Shown here piece after piece: positions 24,765 to 33,287 of a stretch of 64,000 bases of DNA. The notes below the pieces were generated by a model. The model made no database searches. It had not been told where the DNA came from and saw nothing but the letters and a program-made list of their open reading frames with translations. The stretch is from NCBI RefSeq assembly GCF_002237595.1, contig NZ_CP022529.1, positions 2,294,001 through 2,358,000 on the forward strand. Reading direction: 5' to 3'. How positions within the stretch are numbered: position 1 is the first letter of the stretch; every line of letters starts with the position of its first letter. The stretch comes from Labrenzia sp. VG12 (GTDB taxonomy: Bacteria > Pseudomonadota > Alphaproteobacteria > Rhizobiales > Stappiaceae). The position numbers were made by a program, and so were the translations under genes.

Positions 24765-24929
24765 TCAGACCACCGGATCAACCACCAGTAGAAGCCTTGC
24801 GCCGATGTCCTTCGGCACGGCGGGCGAGCGGTGCAGGAGGCCGGTGCTGTCCGCATCCGGCCAGAGCCGCCCCCGAAAGAGCGCGACAGCCCCGGTGCGG
24901 ACCTGACGGATCCGGCCGGGATCGCCTTC
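24765..24929 (-). pseudogene. Duplicated 3' end of the DUF1826 gene
   Basis: These roughly 165 bases repeat the last about 55 codons of the DUF1826 gene (26079-26243) at a little over 90 percent identity by eye, including the end LLLV(I/V)DPVV and the stop codon. Upstream of 24929 the similarity stops abruptly. The fragment has no start of its own. It is a direct repeat on the far side of the inserted GH75-like gene. Confidence 0.85.
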
Positions 24930-24978
24930 CGCAACCGTCCTTCTGACAATCAGCAACAGTCTGAAGAAGCATTCGCCG

Positions 24979-25923
24979 TTATGGGCAAACGGGCGAAGTG
25001 TCTCCAATGGCATGTTTTTCGAAAAGTGCCTTGGCAGCGGTCTGAATTGCCGCATCGCTTGAATTCGACAGGTCCGGAATATCACCGGCGGTACCAGGAA
25101 AAACGATGTATTCGACTGTTCCAGCCCCCAAGGCCAGACCAATGACTTTGCGATACGTCGAAGGCAGTGGCTTGCCTCGCAGCCGCGCCGCAAGATTGAC
25201 CGTGGCCTCACCAACCTTGCTGTCATTGGTGTCGCCAACAATTGCTCCAACCCAGTCGCCTGACGATTTGAGCCGCACAATGGCCAGATCGTGCTGACCG
25301 ACACCATTGTCAGCCATGATGCCGGTCCGCGGGACCACGATTGCAGGGATTTTCAAGGCATCCAGCCATTTTTCCGGCTTGCAGTCGCCATAAGTGCCGC
25401 CTGGCAGCATTTTTGCCACTTGAGAAACATAAAACCCGTCCTTTTCACAAGGGACGCCGCGTAGGATCTTCTTGCCGTCAGGCTTTTCGACATAGGTCTT
25501 CTTGCTCACCTCAATGCCGTAGAAAAAGACAAAATTTTCGTTCGGCTTCAACCAGCCCTCCTTGCGAATTCGTTTAAATTCGCGAATGAGATCATAACAG
25601 CGGCTGGTTCCGTAAAGCAGTTCTCCATTCGGCTTGCGAATATTCGCGCCATTGCAAATCACATTCAGGGAACTGTTGGTGTCGAGCTTATCGTTGGCGT
25701 TCTTGTATCCCAGGTCTTCAATGCCATAGGAGGACAAGGCGCCGTCGGTGTTGACATCCATATCTCCAACAAAGGAAAGAACATCACCATCTGACTTGTA
25801 GACTTTGGCAGACTCGCCCCCCTGACCAATGGTGCCCAAGTATTGACACTCACGCGCAACAGCATCTGCTGCAAACGTGAGTGCGAGCGTGAAGGCGAGC
25901 GCAGATTTTTTCAAATTTTTCAT
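24979..25923 (-). CDS. Secreted GH75-like (chitosanase-type) protein
   Basis: A 314-residue protein with an N-terminal signal peptide (Lys-rich start, hydrophobic core, likely cut near residue 23, AVA-R). It has the features of the fungal-type GH75 chitosanase fold: DMDVNTDG (54-61), a central glycine-rich IPAIVVPRTGIM stretch, and VGDTNDSKVGEATVNLA (229-245). In GH75, acidic residues in the DMD-x-D and GEA regions are catalytic. Three or more cysteines could form disulfides. GC is lower than the chromosome. It is bracketed by a duplicated 165-bp piece of the DUF1826 gene, which points to an insertion event. The hydrolase role is inferred; an immunity/effector role is possible. Confidence 0.65.
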   Translation of the reverse strand: MKNLKKSALAFTLALTFAADAVARECQYLGTIGQGGESAKVYKSDGDVLSFVGDMDVNTDGALSSYGIEDLGYKNANDKLDTNSSLNVICNGANIRKPNGELLYGTSRCYDLIREFKRIRKEGWLKPNENFVFFYGIEVSKKTYVEKPDGKKILRGVPCEKDGFYVSQVAKMLPGGTYGDCKPEKWLDALKIPAIVVPRTGIMADNGVGQHDLAIVRLKSSGDWVGAIVGDTNDSKVGEATVNLAARLRGKPLPSTYRKVIGLALGAGTVEYIVFPGTAGDIPDLSNSSDAAIQTAAKALFEKHAIGDTSPVCP

Positions 25924-26078
25924 AATGCAGTTCCTTAAATACCAACCGGAAAATCAGTACGCGTTTTCCCAATTCAACGAGCAAGGCAAATCAAACGCCT
26001 AGCTTCAGAACCACAACCTAACAACTCCCCTTCTGGTTGAATACTAAAAAAAACAACCTGAACATTGACTTGGAACCT

Positions 26079-26705
26079 TCAAACCACCGGATCGATCACC
26101 AGAAGCAGCCTTGCGCCGATGTCCTTGGGTACAGCGGGCGAGCGGTGCAGGAGGCCCGTGCTGTCCGCATCCGGCCAGAGCCGCCCCCGAAAGAGCGCGA
26201 CAGCCCCGGTGCGGACCTGACGGATCCGGCCGGGATCGCCTTCCGCTCCCTCCGGCACATAATCCGTGCCCGGCCCGCGATAGCTGCACAGCAGCCGGAC
26301 GACCACATTGTCGATGTGAAATTTCGGACACATGACCTCTTCGGAGACATCCAGGCGGAGGCGGATCTGATCCACCCGCAAGGTCCTGGCCACCATCAAG
26401 GCCAGGGCGCCGATGTCGCCGGCCAGCATGTCCAGTTCCGGCCCGGCGGGCGTTCCGGCCGTTTCGGCAGCGGCCAGAACGGCAGCCTCGGCGAGATGCA
26501 CCGGAACCACGGTCGCCAGTTCCGGCAGCTGATCGACGGGAAGTCCGTCGATCCAGCCCTGGAAGTCCGGCGCCGGTGTCCGCACCCAGATCGAGGCGGC
26601 CACCGACGGCAGGTGAATGTCATCGAGAATATCCGGCTCGCGGCCGATAAGGACATCGCGGGCCGACCGGCCTCCGGCTGAATATCGGGTCTCTGCCAGG
26701 CTCAT
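26079..26705 (-). CDS. DUF1826 protein, zinc-homeostasis neighbour
   Basis: A 208-residue protein starting at the ATG at 26705, which overlaps the stop of the GTPase gene by four bases (ATGA). The sequence contains the family's conserved segment FHIDNVVVRLLCSYRGPGTDY near the middle and ends RLLLVIDPVV. DUF1826 genes sit beside CobW/ZigA GTPases in zinc-limitation (Zur) regulons across Proteobacteria. The function is unproven. The upstream extension to 26888 lies inside the GTPase gene and is not coding. Its last 165 bases are duplicated at 24765. Confidence 0.85.
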   Translation of the reverse strand: MSLAETRYSAGGRSARDVLIGREPDILDDIHLPSVAASIWVRTPAPDFQGWIDGLPVDQLPELATVVPVHLAEAAVLAAAETAGTPAGPELDMLAGDIGALALMVARTLRVDQIRLRLDVSEEVMCPKFHIDNVVVRLLCSYRGPGTDYVPEGAEGDPGRIRQVRTGAVALFRGRLWPDADSTGLLHRSPAVPKDIGARLLLVIDPVV

Positions 26706-27916
26706 GCCGCGGCCTCGGCCCGGCGGAAGGGCGGGAACGGGTCCGGCAGCGCGGCGAAGGCAGCAAGATCGTTGCCCTGAAGCTCCGGGATCAGGCAGGC
26801 GTCGAGGCGGCTTTTCAGCGCCGGCCAGTCGATGCCGGCACCGATAAAGACCAGTTCCTGGCGCCGGTCGCCGAACGGCTCGACCCACTGGGCGCGGGCA
26901 TAATCATGGGCACGCGGGTCGTTCGGCCATTTCTCGGGCGGCACCGAGGCCCACCATGTGCCCAGCGGGCTGATGCTGGACAGCGCACCTGCCAGGGAAA
27001 ACTCGATGACGAAATCCGGCCGGCTGCCGATCCAGAAATGCCCCTTGGCGCGGATGACACCCGGCAGCGCATTGTTGAGCAAGGTGTGTATCTTCTGCGG
27101 ATCGAAGGGCCGGCGCGCCCGATAGACGAAGGACGCCACGCCGTATTCTTCCGTCTCCGGCACGTGCTCGGCAAAACCATAGAGTTCCTTGGCCCACATC
27201 GGGTGTTCATGGGCCTTTTCGAAATTGAACAGACCCGTATTGAGGATCTCCGACGGGGCGACCTCGCTATAGTCGGTTTCCAGGATCCTGGCATCGCCAT
27301 TGAGGCTGCGGATGATCTTGCGGGCAGCGTCCACCTGGGACGGTTCGGCGACGCTCACCTTGTTGAGCACGACCACGTCGGCAAATTCGATCTGATCGGT
27401 CAAAAGATGCACCAGCGTGCGCTCGTCCTCCTCTCCCAGGACCTCGCCCCGGTCCCGCAGGAAGTCGTGGCTCGAATAGTCCTTCAGCAGATTGACCGCA
27501 TCCACCACCGTGACCATGGTATCGAGGCGGGCGACATCGGCGAGGCTCTGGCCTTCTTCGTCGCGAAATTCGAACGTGGTAGCCACCGGCAGCGGCTCGG
27601 AAATGCCGGTCGACTCGATCAGGAGATAGTCGAACGCGCCCGCTTCGCTGAGCCGTCGCACCTCCTGCAGGAGATCGTCGCGCAAGGTGCAGCAGATGCA
27701 GCCATTGGACATCTCCACCAGTGTTTCCTCGGTCTGGCTGAGCTCTGCCCCGCCGGCCCGCACCAGATCCGCATCGATATTCACTTCCGACATGTCATTG
27801 ACGATGACAGCGACCTTGAGGCCTTCCCGGTTGTTCAGGATTCGGTTCAGCAAGGTGGTTTTGCCAGCGCCCAGAAATCCCGACAGCACCGTCACGGGCA
27901 AACGTTTGTCCAGCAT
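26702..27916 (-). CDS. zigA: CobW/G3E GTPase, zinc metallochaperone type
   Basis: A 404-residue G3E GTPase of the ZigA/ZNG1 class thought to deliver zinc to client enzymes when zinc is scarce. The P-loop is GFLGAGKTTLL (about 13-23), the metal-binding CxCC is GCICC (about 72-76), the Walker B-like motif is ESTGISEP, and the guanine specificity motif is NKVS. A C-terminal CobW domain follows. The ATG at 27916 has GGAGAGG five bases upstream and is chosen over an ATG at 27931. A Zur-like palindrome lies just upstream, and the DUF1826 gene follows with a four-base overlap. Confidence 0.88.
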   Translation of the reverse strand: MLDKRLPVTVLSGFLGAGKTTLLNRILNNREGLKVAVIVNDMSEVNIDADLVRAGGAELSQTEETLVEMSNGCICCTLRDDLLQEVRRLSEAGAFDYLLIESTGISEPLPVATTFEFRDEEGQSLADVARLDTMVTVVDAVNLLKDYSSHDFLRDRGEVLGEEDERTLVHLLTDQIEFADVVVLNKVSVAEPSQVDAARKIIRSLNGDARILETDYSEVAPSEILNTGLFNFEKAHEHPMWAKELYGFAEHVPETEEYGVASFVYRARRPFDPQKIHTLLNNALPGVIRAKGHFWIGSRPDFVIEFSLAGALSSISPLGTWWASVPPEKWPNDPRAHDYARAQWVEPFGDRRQELVFIGAGIDWPALKSRLDACLIPELQGNDLAAFAALPDPFPPFRRAEAAA

Positions 27917-27933
27917 GACATCCCTCTCCATCA

Positions 27934-27955
27934 GATGTTATGTTATTACATAGCA
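27934..27955 (-). promoter_or_regulatory. Zur-box-like palindrome ahead of zigA
   Basis: TATGTTATTACATA (27939-27952) matches its own complement at 12 of 14 positions and sits in an AT-rich island directly upstream of the GTPase start. Alphaproteobacterial Zur boxes have ATGTTAT/ATAACAT half-sites. It should make zigA and DUF1826 zinc-repressed. Confidence 0.65.
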
Positions 27956-28245
27956 CCCTCCTACACCAATAGGTGTTTCGCTGGCAAGCTGGTTTCGATG
28001 ATCGTCCCGAGAAGTGCTCAGTGCGAGCGAGGCGTCTGCCGGCCGCAGGCGGGGCGCGCACGTTTCCTGGCGGTATCACGACTGAACGCGGAGACCACCG
28101 GTTGTCTGGGCGGTGACACAAAAGCCTGGAAGTCAGGAATCTGTCGAGCGGTTCATTCGGCACGCCAGCCCAGGTTTGGAGTTCGGCAGAAGTTCTCGCT
28201 CTTGGGCGCTCAGCGTGACCTGCCCGGTGGCCTGACCGCCTGGGG
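27956..28245. other. Gene-free spacer
   Basis: About 290 bases between the zigA promoter and the diguanylate cyclase 3' end. No gene, RNA or strong repeat is seen. A long frame on the plus strand crossing it is antisense noise. Confidence 0.4.
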
Positions 28246-29505
28246 TCAGGCGGCAGCCCCCGGGCCGATCACCCGGTTACGGCCGGCTTCCTTGGCCTCG
28301 TAAAGCCGCTGGTCCGCCGTCCGGAACAGGTCCTCGACCGTGTGACCGTCAACCGGGGCCGACGCGACACCGACACTGACGGTCACCTTCTCCGGCAGAT
28401 AGACCTTGGTGAAGCGTTCGATGGTCTTGCGCAGCCGCTCGGCGAGCGAAAGCGCGCCGTCGACAGGAAGCTTTTCGCACATCAGCACGAATTCCTCGCC
28501 GCCCACCCGGTAAAGGTGATCGTCGGAGCGCAGATTGTCGGTCAGCAGCCGCGAGACGGTTTTCAGCACCTCGTCGCCGGCCTGGTGGCCAAGCCGGTCA
28601 TTGACCTGCTTGAAATGATCAATGTCGATCACGAGCAGGGACAAGGGGCGCTCGGCAAGCAGGTTCCGCTCCAGGATGCCCGGTGCATTCTGGTCATACT
28701 GGCTGCGGTCCAGCGCCCCGGTCAGATGATCTCGGATGGAGGCTTCCAGCAGCTGCTGGTAGCGTTCACGATAGGTCAGAACCTGGAAGACATCCTTCAG
28801 CGGGCGGTTGGTCAGCCAGCCCTTTTCCGTGTCGAAATATTTCAGGTAGAGGACGAACAGCACCGTGTAGACAACGGTTGCCACCATCTTGGCGGCCCAG
28901 CCGCCGAAAAACACATGGCCGGGCGCGCCGGAGACATAGTGCAGTGCCAGGAAGAACCCGGCCTGATCGAAGGTCAGCACAACGGCGCCGCAAATCAGAA
29001 AACGCAGCCCCAGATGGCGCCCGAGCCAGTCGCCGAGCCGCTCGTAGAGAACGATGATCAGGATGCTGTCGAGAAACAGCAGCACCGTGCCCCAGACCAT
29101 CAAAAGGCCCATCTCGTCGATAAAGGCGAAGTCCGGACTGTTGCCGTTGGTGACGTTGACCGTGTCATGGTAGCGCAGGATCATCACCAGCCCGACGATC
29201 AGGAAGTTGCCGATCAAAAGGCCGTAGATCGGCTGGCGCACCACCAGTGCATCCTCACGGATATACAAAAGCAGGATCATCAGCAGCTTGCCGGAGAACA
29301 GCACCGTCGAGCCCGGCGAAACGATGCCGAAGGGCAGCTGAATGTAAAAGACGCTGGCGAGATAGGTTTCCAGAAAATGCATGACGCCCAGCGCGCACAT
29401 GAACACGCCGATGCCGATTGCCTTGCGCGCCCTGAGCAAGCTCATCATGACGGTGAAATAAACAGCCGCCTGAGCGAAGAGAAGGAGTGCGTTGGACGTG
29501 GCCAT
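28246..29505 (-). CDS. Membrane diguanylate cyclase (GGDEF)
   Basis: A 419-residue protein from the ATG at 29505. The first about 240 residues hold seven or so hydrophobic helices, a likely membrane sensor module. The GGDEF domain is at about residues 250-415 with the active-site loop VGGEEF and the metal Asp in VIDIDHFKQVND. It makes cyclic di-GMP from two GTP. No I-site RxxD is clearly placed before the loop. It is transcribed away from the DCC gene. Cyclic di-GMP signalling is well represented in this window (also 52.1 and 62.4 kb). Confidence 0.9.
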   Translation of the reverse strand: MATSNALLLFAQAAVYFTVMMSLLRARKAIGIGVFMCALGVMHFLETYLASVFYIQLPFGIVSPGSTVLFSGKLLMILLLYIREDALVVRQPIYGLLIGNFLIVGLVMILRYHDTVNVTNGNSPDFAFIDEMGLLMVWGTVLLFLDSILIIVLYERLGDWLGRHLGLRFLICGAVVLTFDQAGFFLALHYVSGAPGHVFFGGWAAKMVATVVYTVLFVLYLKYFDTEKGWLTNRPLKDVFQVLTYRERYQQLLEASIRDHLTGALDRSQYDQNAPGILERNLLAERPLSLLVIDIDHFKQVNDRLGHQAGDEVLKTVSRLLTDNLRSDDHLYRVGGEEFVLMCEKLPVDGALSLAERLRKTIERFTKVYLPEKVTVSVGVASAPVDGHTVEDLFRTADQRLYEAKEAGRNRVIGPGAAA

Positions 29506-29822
29506 GAACAATCCGGATCTGGTTACTGAAATAATGTATGCATCGATTCCCGTTCATCGCGAAAACCAAAACCGGTTTCGGCGATGCAAACGCTGGAAAT
29601 CATTCGAATCGGCAGAATTCTGCGCCCCGCGCGCTCATACTGCAAATGCGGGACCGCGCCTATTCCGGAGAAATACGGTATCCCTGCGCTCACGGCAGCC
29701 CGGTTTTCCTGATGATGCTGCAACACCGGCTGGACTGCGGCAAATCGCGGGCTCCCACACGGCTTCAAACTGGTATGAGATCCCACACCAGATCCTTGCA
29801 GCCCAAGCAGTGAGTTCCCTGC

Positions 29823-30284
29823 ATGCAGCAACAGGCGAATAACATCCAAGGCCACGCAGCCCCCTCGCCCCTTGAGGCGCGGACTGGTCTGCCAAAAGGC
29901 AATCTGATCGTCTTCGACGGGGTGTGCATTCTGTGTTCCGGCTTTGCCCGTTTCATGGCCCGGCATGACAGAAAGGCCGGGTTCCGGTTTGTCGATGCCC
30001 ATTCGGAAACCGGACGCGCCCTGTACCAGGCCCATGGGCTCGACCCGGATCTGATGGAAACCAACATTGTTCTTCTTGAGGGCAAGGCTTTTATCAAGAT
30101 GGCCTCCTTCACTGCCGCCATGCGCAGCCTGGGCTGGCCCTGGCGGGGTCTGACGGTGCTCGATTTGCTGCCCACCGGTATCGGCAACTGGCTCTATGAC
30201 CGGATTGCGCGGAACCGCTACCGGTTCGGCCAGCGCGCCTGCCCCATGCCGTCCGCCGAACTCAAGGAACGATTGCTTGACTGA
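29823..30284 (+). CDS. DCC-family thiol-disulfide-oxidoreductase-like protein
   Basis: A 153-residue DUF393/YuxK-type protein. The namesake motif is FDGVCILCSGF (31-41), where the two cysteines in CxxC resemble a thioredoxin-type site. Then come FVDAHSETGRAL and a C-terminal NWLYDRIARNRYRFG. The precise function is unknown. Its last eight bases overlap a TTG start for the next gene, so the two are an operon with likely translational coupling, as DCC and DUF4166 oxidoreductases often are. Confidence 0.85.
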   Translation: MQQQANNIQGHAAPSPLEARTGLPKGNLIVFDGVCILCSGFARFMARHDRKAGFRFVDAHSETGRALYQAHGLDPDLMETNIVLLEGKAFIKMASFTAAMRSLGWPWRGLTVLDLLPTGIGNWLYDRIARNRYRFGQRACPMPSAELKERLLD

Positions 30285-31983
30285 CGCCCCGTCCAGGAAG
30301 CGGATCGTCATTCTCGGCGGCTATGGGGTGTTCGGCGGCAAGCTGGCCATGGCCCTCTTGCGAAGCGGAGACCTTGAGGTCGTCGTCGCGGGGCGCAATC
30401 TCGACCGGGCACAAGCCTTCTGCAGCAGCCATGGCGGCCGCCCTGCGGTGCTGGACCGGGCAGCCCCGGATTTTGAGCAGAGCCTCAACGCCCTGTCCCC
30501 GTTCGTGACCGTCGATGCCGCCGGTCCGTTTCAGGCCTATGAACAGGCGCCGTACAGGGTCGCAGAAGCCGCCCTTGCGGCCCAAAGCCACTATCTGGAC
30601 CTCTCCGACGATGCAGCTTTCACGGCCGGCATCGGCGCTCTGGAGAAGAGGGCCGGTGCGGCCGGTTTGACCGCCCTGTCCGGCGTCTCCAGCGTTCCGG
30701 CGCTTTCGTCTGCCGCGGTTGAAGCGCTGCGCGAGGATTTCTCCCGCCTCGACCTGATCGAGAGTGCGATCCTGCCTGGCAATCGCGCCCCGCGTGGCCT
30801 CTCCGTGATGCGCGCCATCCTGGGCCAGACCGGGCGGCCCCTTGCCGTCTTTCGCGACGGGGCTAAAGTTTCTGTTCCCGGCTGGTCCGGCCTTGAAAAG
30901 CGCCGGATCGGCCCTTCGAACAAGACCAGCCTGCCACCGCGTTGGACCAGTTTCATAGGCGCCCCGGATCTCACCCTTTTTCCGGACAAATACGGCGCTC
31001 GCACCGTTCTGTTCCGCGCCGGACTTGAACTCTCCGTCATGCATCTCGGCCTCTGGGCCCTGTCCTTTCTGGTGCGCCTGCGGCTGATGCGCTCGCTGGA
31101 AGCGCTGGCAAGGCCTCTGCAGACAATCGCCGACTGGCTGGAACCTCTTGGCACCGACCGCGGCGGCATGGAAGTGCGCCTTGCCGGGCTCGATCTGGAA
31201 GGCAAGCCGCTTGACCGGCGGTGGACACTGATCGCGGAAGCGGGTGATGGTCCGCATATTCCGGCCGTTGCAGCTGCGATCCTGTGTCAAAGGCTGGTCA
31301 AGGGCACGGTCCCCCCCGGAGCCCGTGCCTACCTCGGCGAGATCTCCCTGGAGGAAGTCTCGGAAGCAACGCGTCATCTCAATGTCACCACGCATGTCGG
31401 GACCAGGCGCCAGCCCTGCCTGTTTCAGCAGGCGCTCGGCCTGGCCTTCGAGGCCTTGCCCGAGCCGGTCAAGGATCTTCACACCGTCTTCGACAAGCGC
31501 TGCTGGTCCGGCGAGGCCAGGGTCACGCGCGGCAGCTCTTTCCTGAGCAGACTGGTCTGCCGGATCGTCGGCTTTCCAGCGCAGACTGACAGCACACCGG
31601 TCTCGGTGACAATCGAGCGGCGCGGTGACTGCGAGATCTGGGAACGAGACTTTGGCGGCAAGGTCTTCACCTCCGTACTCGGTCTGAAAGGCAAGCAAGG
31701 CACCGGCATCGTGCAAGAGCGGTTCGGGCCGATGACATTCGATATTCATCTGAACGACCAACATGGAACCCTGGCCTTTCCCGTGGCACGCGGCCGGGTT
31801 TTGGGATTGCCACTGCCGCGCTGGCTGCTGCCGGTCAGCGAGGCAACGGAGACAGACAGGGGCGGTGTCTTCCACTTTGATGTCAGCATATCGCTGCCCC
31901 TTGCCGGGTTGCTGGTGCGCTACCAGGGAAAGCTGGAGGAGACTGCATGCCGGAAAACAACGATCGTCAGGTCTGCTGGTTGA
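30277..31983 (+). CDS. Saccharopine-dehydrogenase-like oxidoreductase with C-terminal DUF4166
   Basis: A 568-residue two-domain protein. An N-terminal Rossmann domain (RIVILGGYGVFGGKLAMALL) and a saccharopine-dehydrogenase-like core occupy about residues 1-360. DUF4166 follows, about 390-560, with GEARVTRGSSFLSRLVCRIV and WERDFGGKVFTS. The frame is open from 30196, but that overlaps the DCC gene. A TTG at 30277, with AAGGAA four bases before it, gives MTDAPSRKRIVILGG. No ATG is available at this place. The substrate is unknown. It is co-transcribed with the DCC gene and a small membrane protein. Confidence 0.8.
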   Translation: MTDAPSRKRIVILGGYGVFGGKLAMALLRSGDLEVVVAGRNLDRAQAFCSSHGGRPAVLDRAAPDFEQSLNALSPFVTVDAAGPFQAYEQAPYRVAEAALAAQSHYLDLSDDAAFTAGIGALEKRAGAAGLTALSGVSSVPALSSAAVEALREDFSRLDLIESAILPGNRAPRGLSVMRAILGQTGRPLAVFRDGAKVSVPGWSGLEKRRIGPSNKTSLPPRWTSFIGAPDLTLFPDKYGARTVLFRAGLELSVMHLGLWALSFLVRLRLMRSLEALARPLQTIADWLEPLGTDRGGMEVRLAGLDLEGKPLDRRWTLIAEAGDGPHIPAVAAAILCQRLVKGTVPPGARAYLGEISLEEVSEATRHLNVTTHVGTRRQPCLFQQALGLAFEALPEPVKDLHTVFDKRCWSGEARVTRGSSFLSRLVCRIVGFPAQTDSTPVSVTIERRGDCEIWERDFGGKVFTSVLGLKGKQGTGIVQERFGPMTFDIHLNDQHGTLAFPVARGRVLGLPLPRWLLPVSEATETDRGGVFHFDVSISLPLAGLLVRYQGKLEETACRKTTIVRSAG

Positions 31984-32420
31984 AGCGAAACGCATGGCGC
32001 TTTGTAATTGCGATTGAGTGTGCCGGCGCCGGCGCAGCGGTATCCACCGCAATTGCAACGATGTTGCTCGAGTCTCGAGCCATGAACTGGGCAGAACTGG
32101 CGTTTTTCGCGGCGATAGGTGTCGCGGGAGGCTTTCCCGCTGGCTTTGTTCTCTCCGGTGGCTTCGGCCGTTCGGGCCAAGACGGATGGATACTGGCCAC
32201 GGCGACCGCGTTTTTCTGCCCAATCCTGGCAGGTGCCCTTATCGGAACGCTCATCTTTCCTGGGATTGGCACTGTGGTCGGTGGCGCGATCAGCTTTCGA
32301 ACCTACACATTTCCGCTTTCCTTCGCCGTTTGGCTCGCGTGTCTGGTGCTCATTCAGCTGCATGCGCGCCAAGTCCGTCCACCCCGGATCACGGACCCAA
32401 CCAAGAGACAAGCACCTTGA
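31947..32420 (+). CDS. Unassigned membrane protein, 157 residues
   Basis: It starts within the last 37 bases of the previous gene at an ATG with GGAGGAG seven bases upstream, so translation is credible. Four hydrophobic segments are visible (about residues 17-38, 46-72, 80-105, 120-140), rich in Gly/Ala, including a GGFPAGFVLSGGFG stretch. No family is recognised. Probably the third gene of the DCC/DUF4166 operon. The function is unknown. Confidence 0.65.
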   Translation: MPENNDRQVCWLKRNAWRFVIAIECAGAGAAVSTAIATMLLESRAMNWAELAFFAAIGVAGGFPAGFVLSGGFGRSGQDGWILATATAFFCPILAGALIGTLIFPGIGTVVGGAISFRTYTFPLSFAVWLACLVLIQLHARQVRPPRITDPTKRQAP

Positions 32421-32537
32421 AAACATTGTCTCTAGTGACAATTTCTTGTTTGACTTCAAGACCTTTTGAAACAATCTTTCGATCCTGACCCAACCCCTTC
32501 AACCTTGATCGCAACCGTTTCAACCGGAATTCGAGCC

Positions 32538-33287
32538 ATGTCCGCCGTCTCCCGCCTGTCCGTCAATGTCAATGCCGTCGCCATGCTGCGCAATCGCCGC
32601 GACCTGCCCTGGCCGTGCGTCACCGGTCTGGCGGCGCTTGCGATGGAAGCCGGCGCCAAGGGCATCACCGTGCACCCTCGCCCGGACGAGCGTCACATCC
32701 GCAAGACCGATGTGTTTGAACTGTCCGAACTGATCGAGGACCGGTTCCCGAACAAGGAACTCTGCCTGGAAGGCTACCCTTCACCTGATTTTCTGAAGCT
32801 GGTCGAAGACGCCCGCCCGGAGCAGGTCCTGTTCGTGCCCGACGATCCGGAGCAGACGACCTCCGATCACGGCTGGGATTTTTCAAAGGACACCGGCGCG
32901 CTTGAAACGGCGATTGCCGCGTCCAAGGAATGGGCGGTCACCGTATCGCTGTTCTGCGATCCGGACCCGGCGGCACCGGAGCACGCAGCGCGGCTCGGCG
33001 CGGAACGGATCGAGATCTATACCGGACCCTATGGCGCCTGTTTCGACGATCCGGCGAAAGCCGACAAGGAACTGGACCGGATCGTCGCAACGGCCGAGGC
33101 CGCACGCGCCAACGGCCTTGGCGTCAATGCCGGCCATGACCTGACCGTCGACAACATTCCGGCGCTTCTGGCGCGCGCGCCCTTCATCCGCGAAATGTCG
33201 ATCGGACACGGCTTTACGGCCGATGCCCTGATCCACGGCTTCGCAGGCAGCGTCGAACGGTTCCGCCGCGCCATGGGCGAGGTCTGA
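32538..33287 (+). CDS. pdxJ: Pyridoxine 5'-phosphate synthase
   Basis: A 249-residue TIM-barrel enzyme that condenses 1-deoxy-xylulose 5-phosphate with 3-amino-1-hydroxyacetone 1-phosphate to form pyridoxine 5'-phosphate. Motifs: SVNVNAVAMLRN at the start, GITVHPRPDERHI, the CLEG segment, RIEIYTGPYG, and GVNAGHDLT...SIGHGFTADAL for phosphate binding. The ATG at 32538 fits the family start; the frame extends upstream to 32466 without signals. It stops directly at the next start codon. Confidence 0.95.
   Translation: MSAVSRLSVNVNAVAMLRNRRDLPWPCVTGLAALAMEAGAKGITVHPRPDERHIRKTDVFELSELIEDRFPNKELCLEGYPSPDFLKLVEDARPEQVLFVPDDPEQTTSDHGWDFSKDTGALETAIAASKEWAVTVSLFCDPDPAAPEHAARLGAERIEIYTGPYGACFDDPAKADKELDRIVATAEAARANGLGVNAGHDLTVDNIPALLARAPFIREMSIGHGFTADALIHGFAGSVERFRRAMGEV

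Noticed and set aside
24765..25307. 180-codon frame joining the duplicated DUF1826 end to antisense of the GH75-like gene
   Set aside because: Only the last ~55 codons are protein-like, and they are the duplicated 3' end; the rest is on the same strand but out of frame with the GH75-like gene.
26906..28303. Plus-strand frame of 465 codons opposite zigA
   Set aside because: Antisense to a conserved GTPase with intact motifs; composition rich in His/Gln/Arg is typical of shadow frames.
30262..32223. Minus-strand frame of 653 codons opposite the DUF4166 oxidoreductase
   Set aside because: Shadow frame; the plus-strand product has clear domains.
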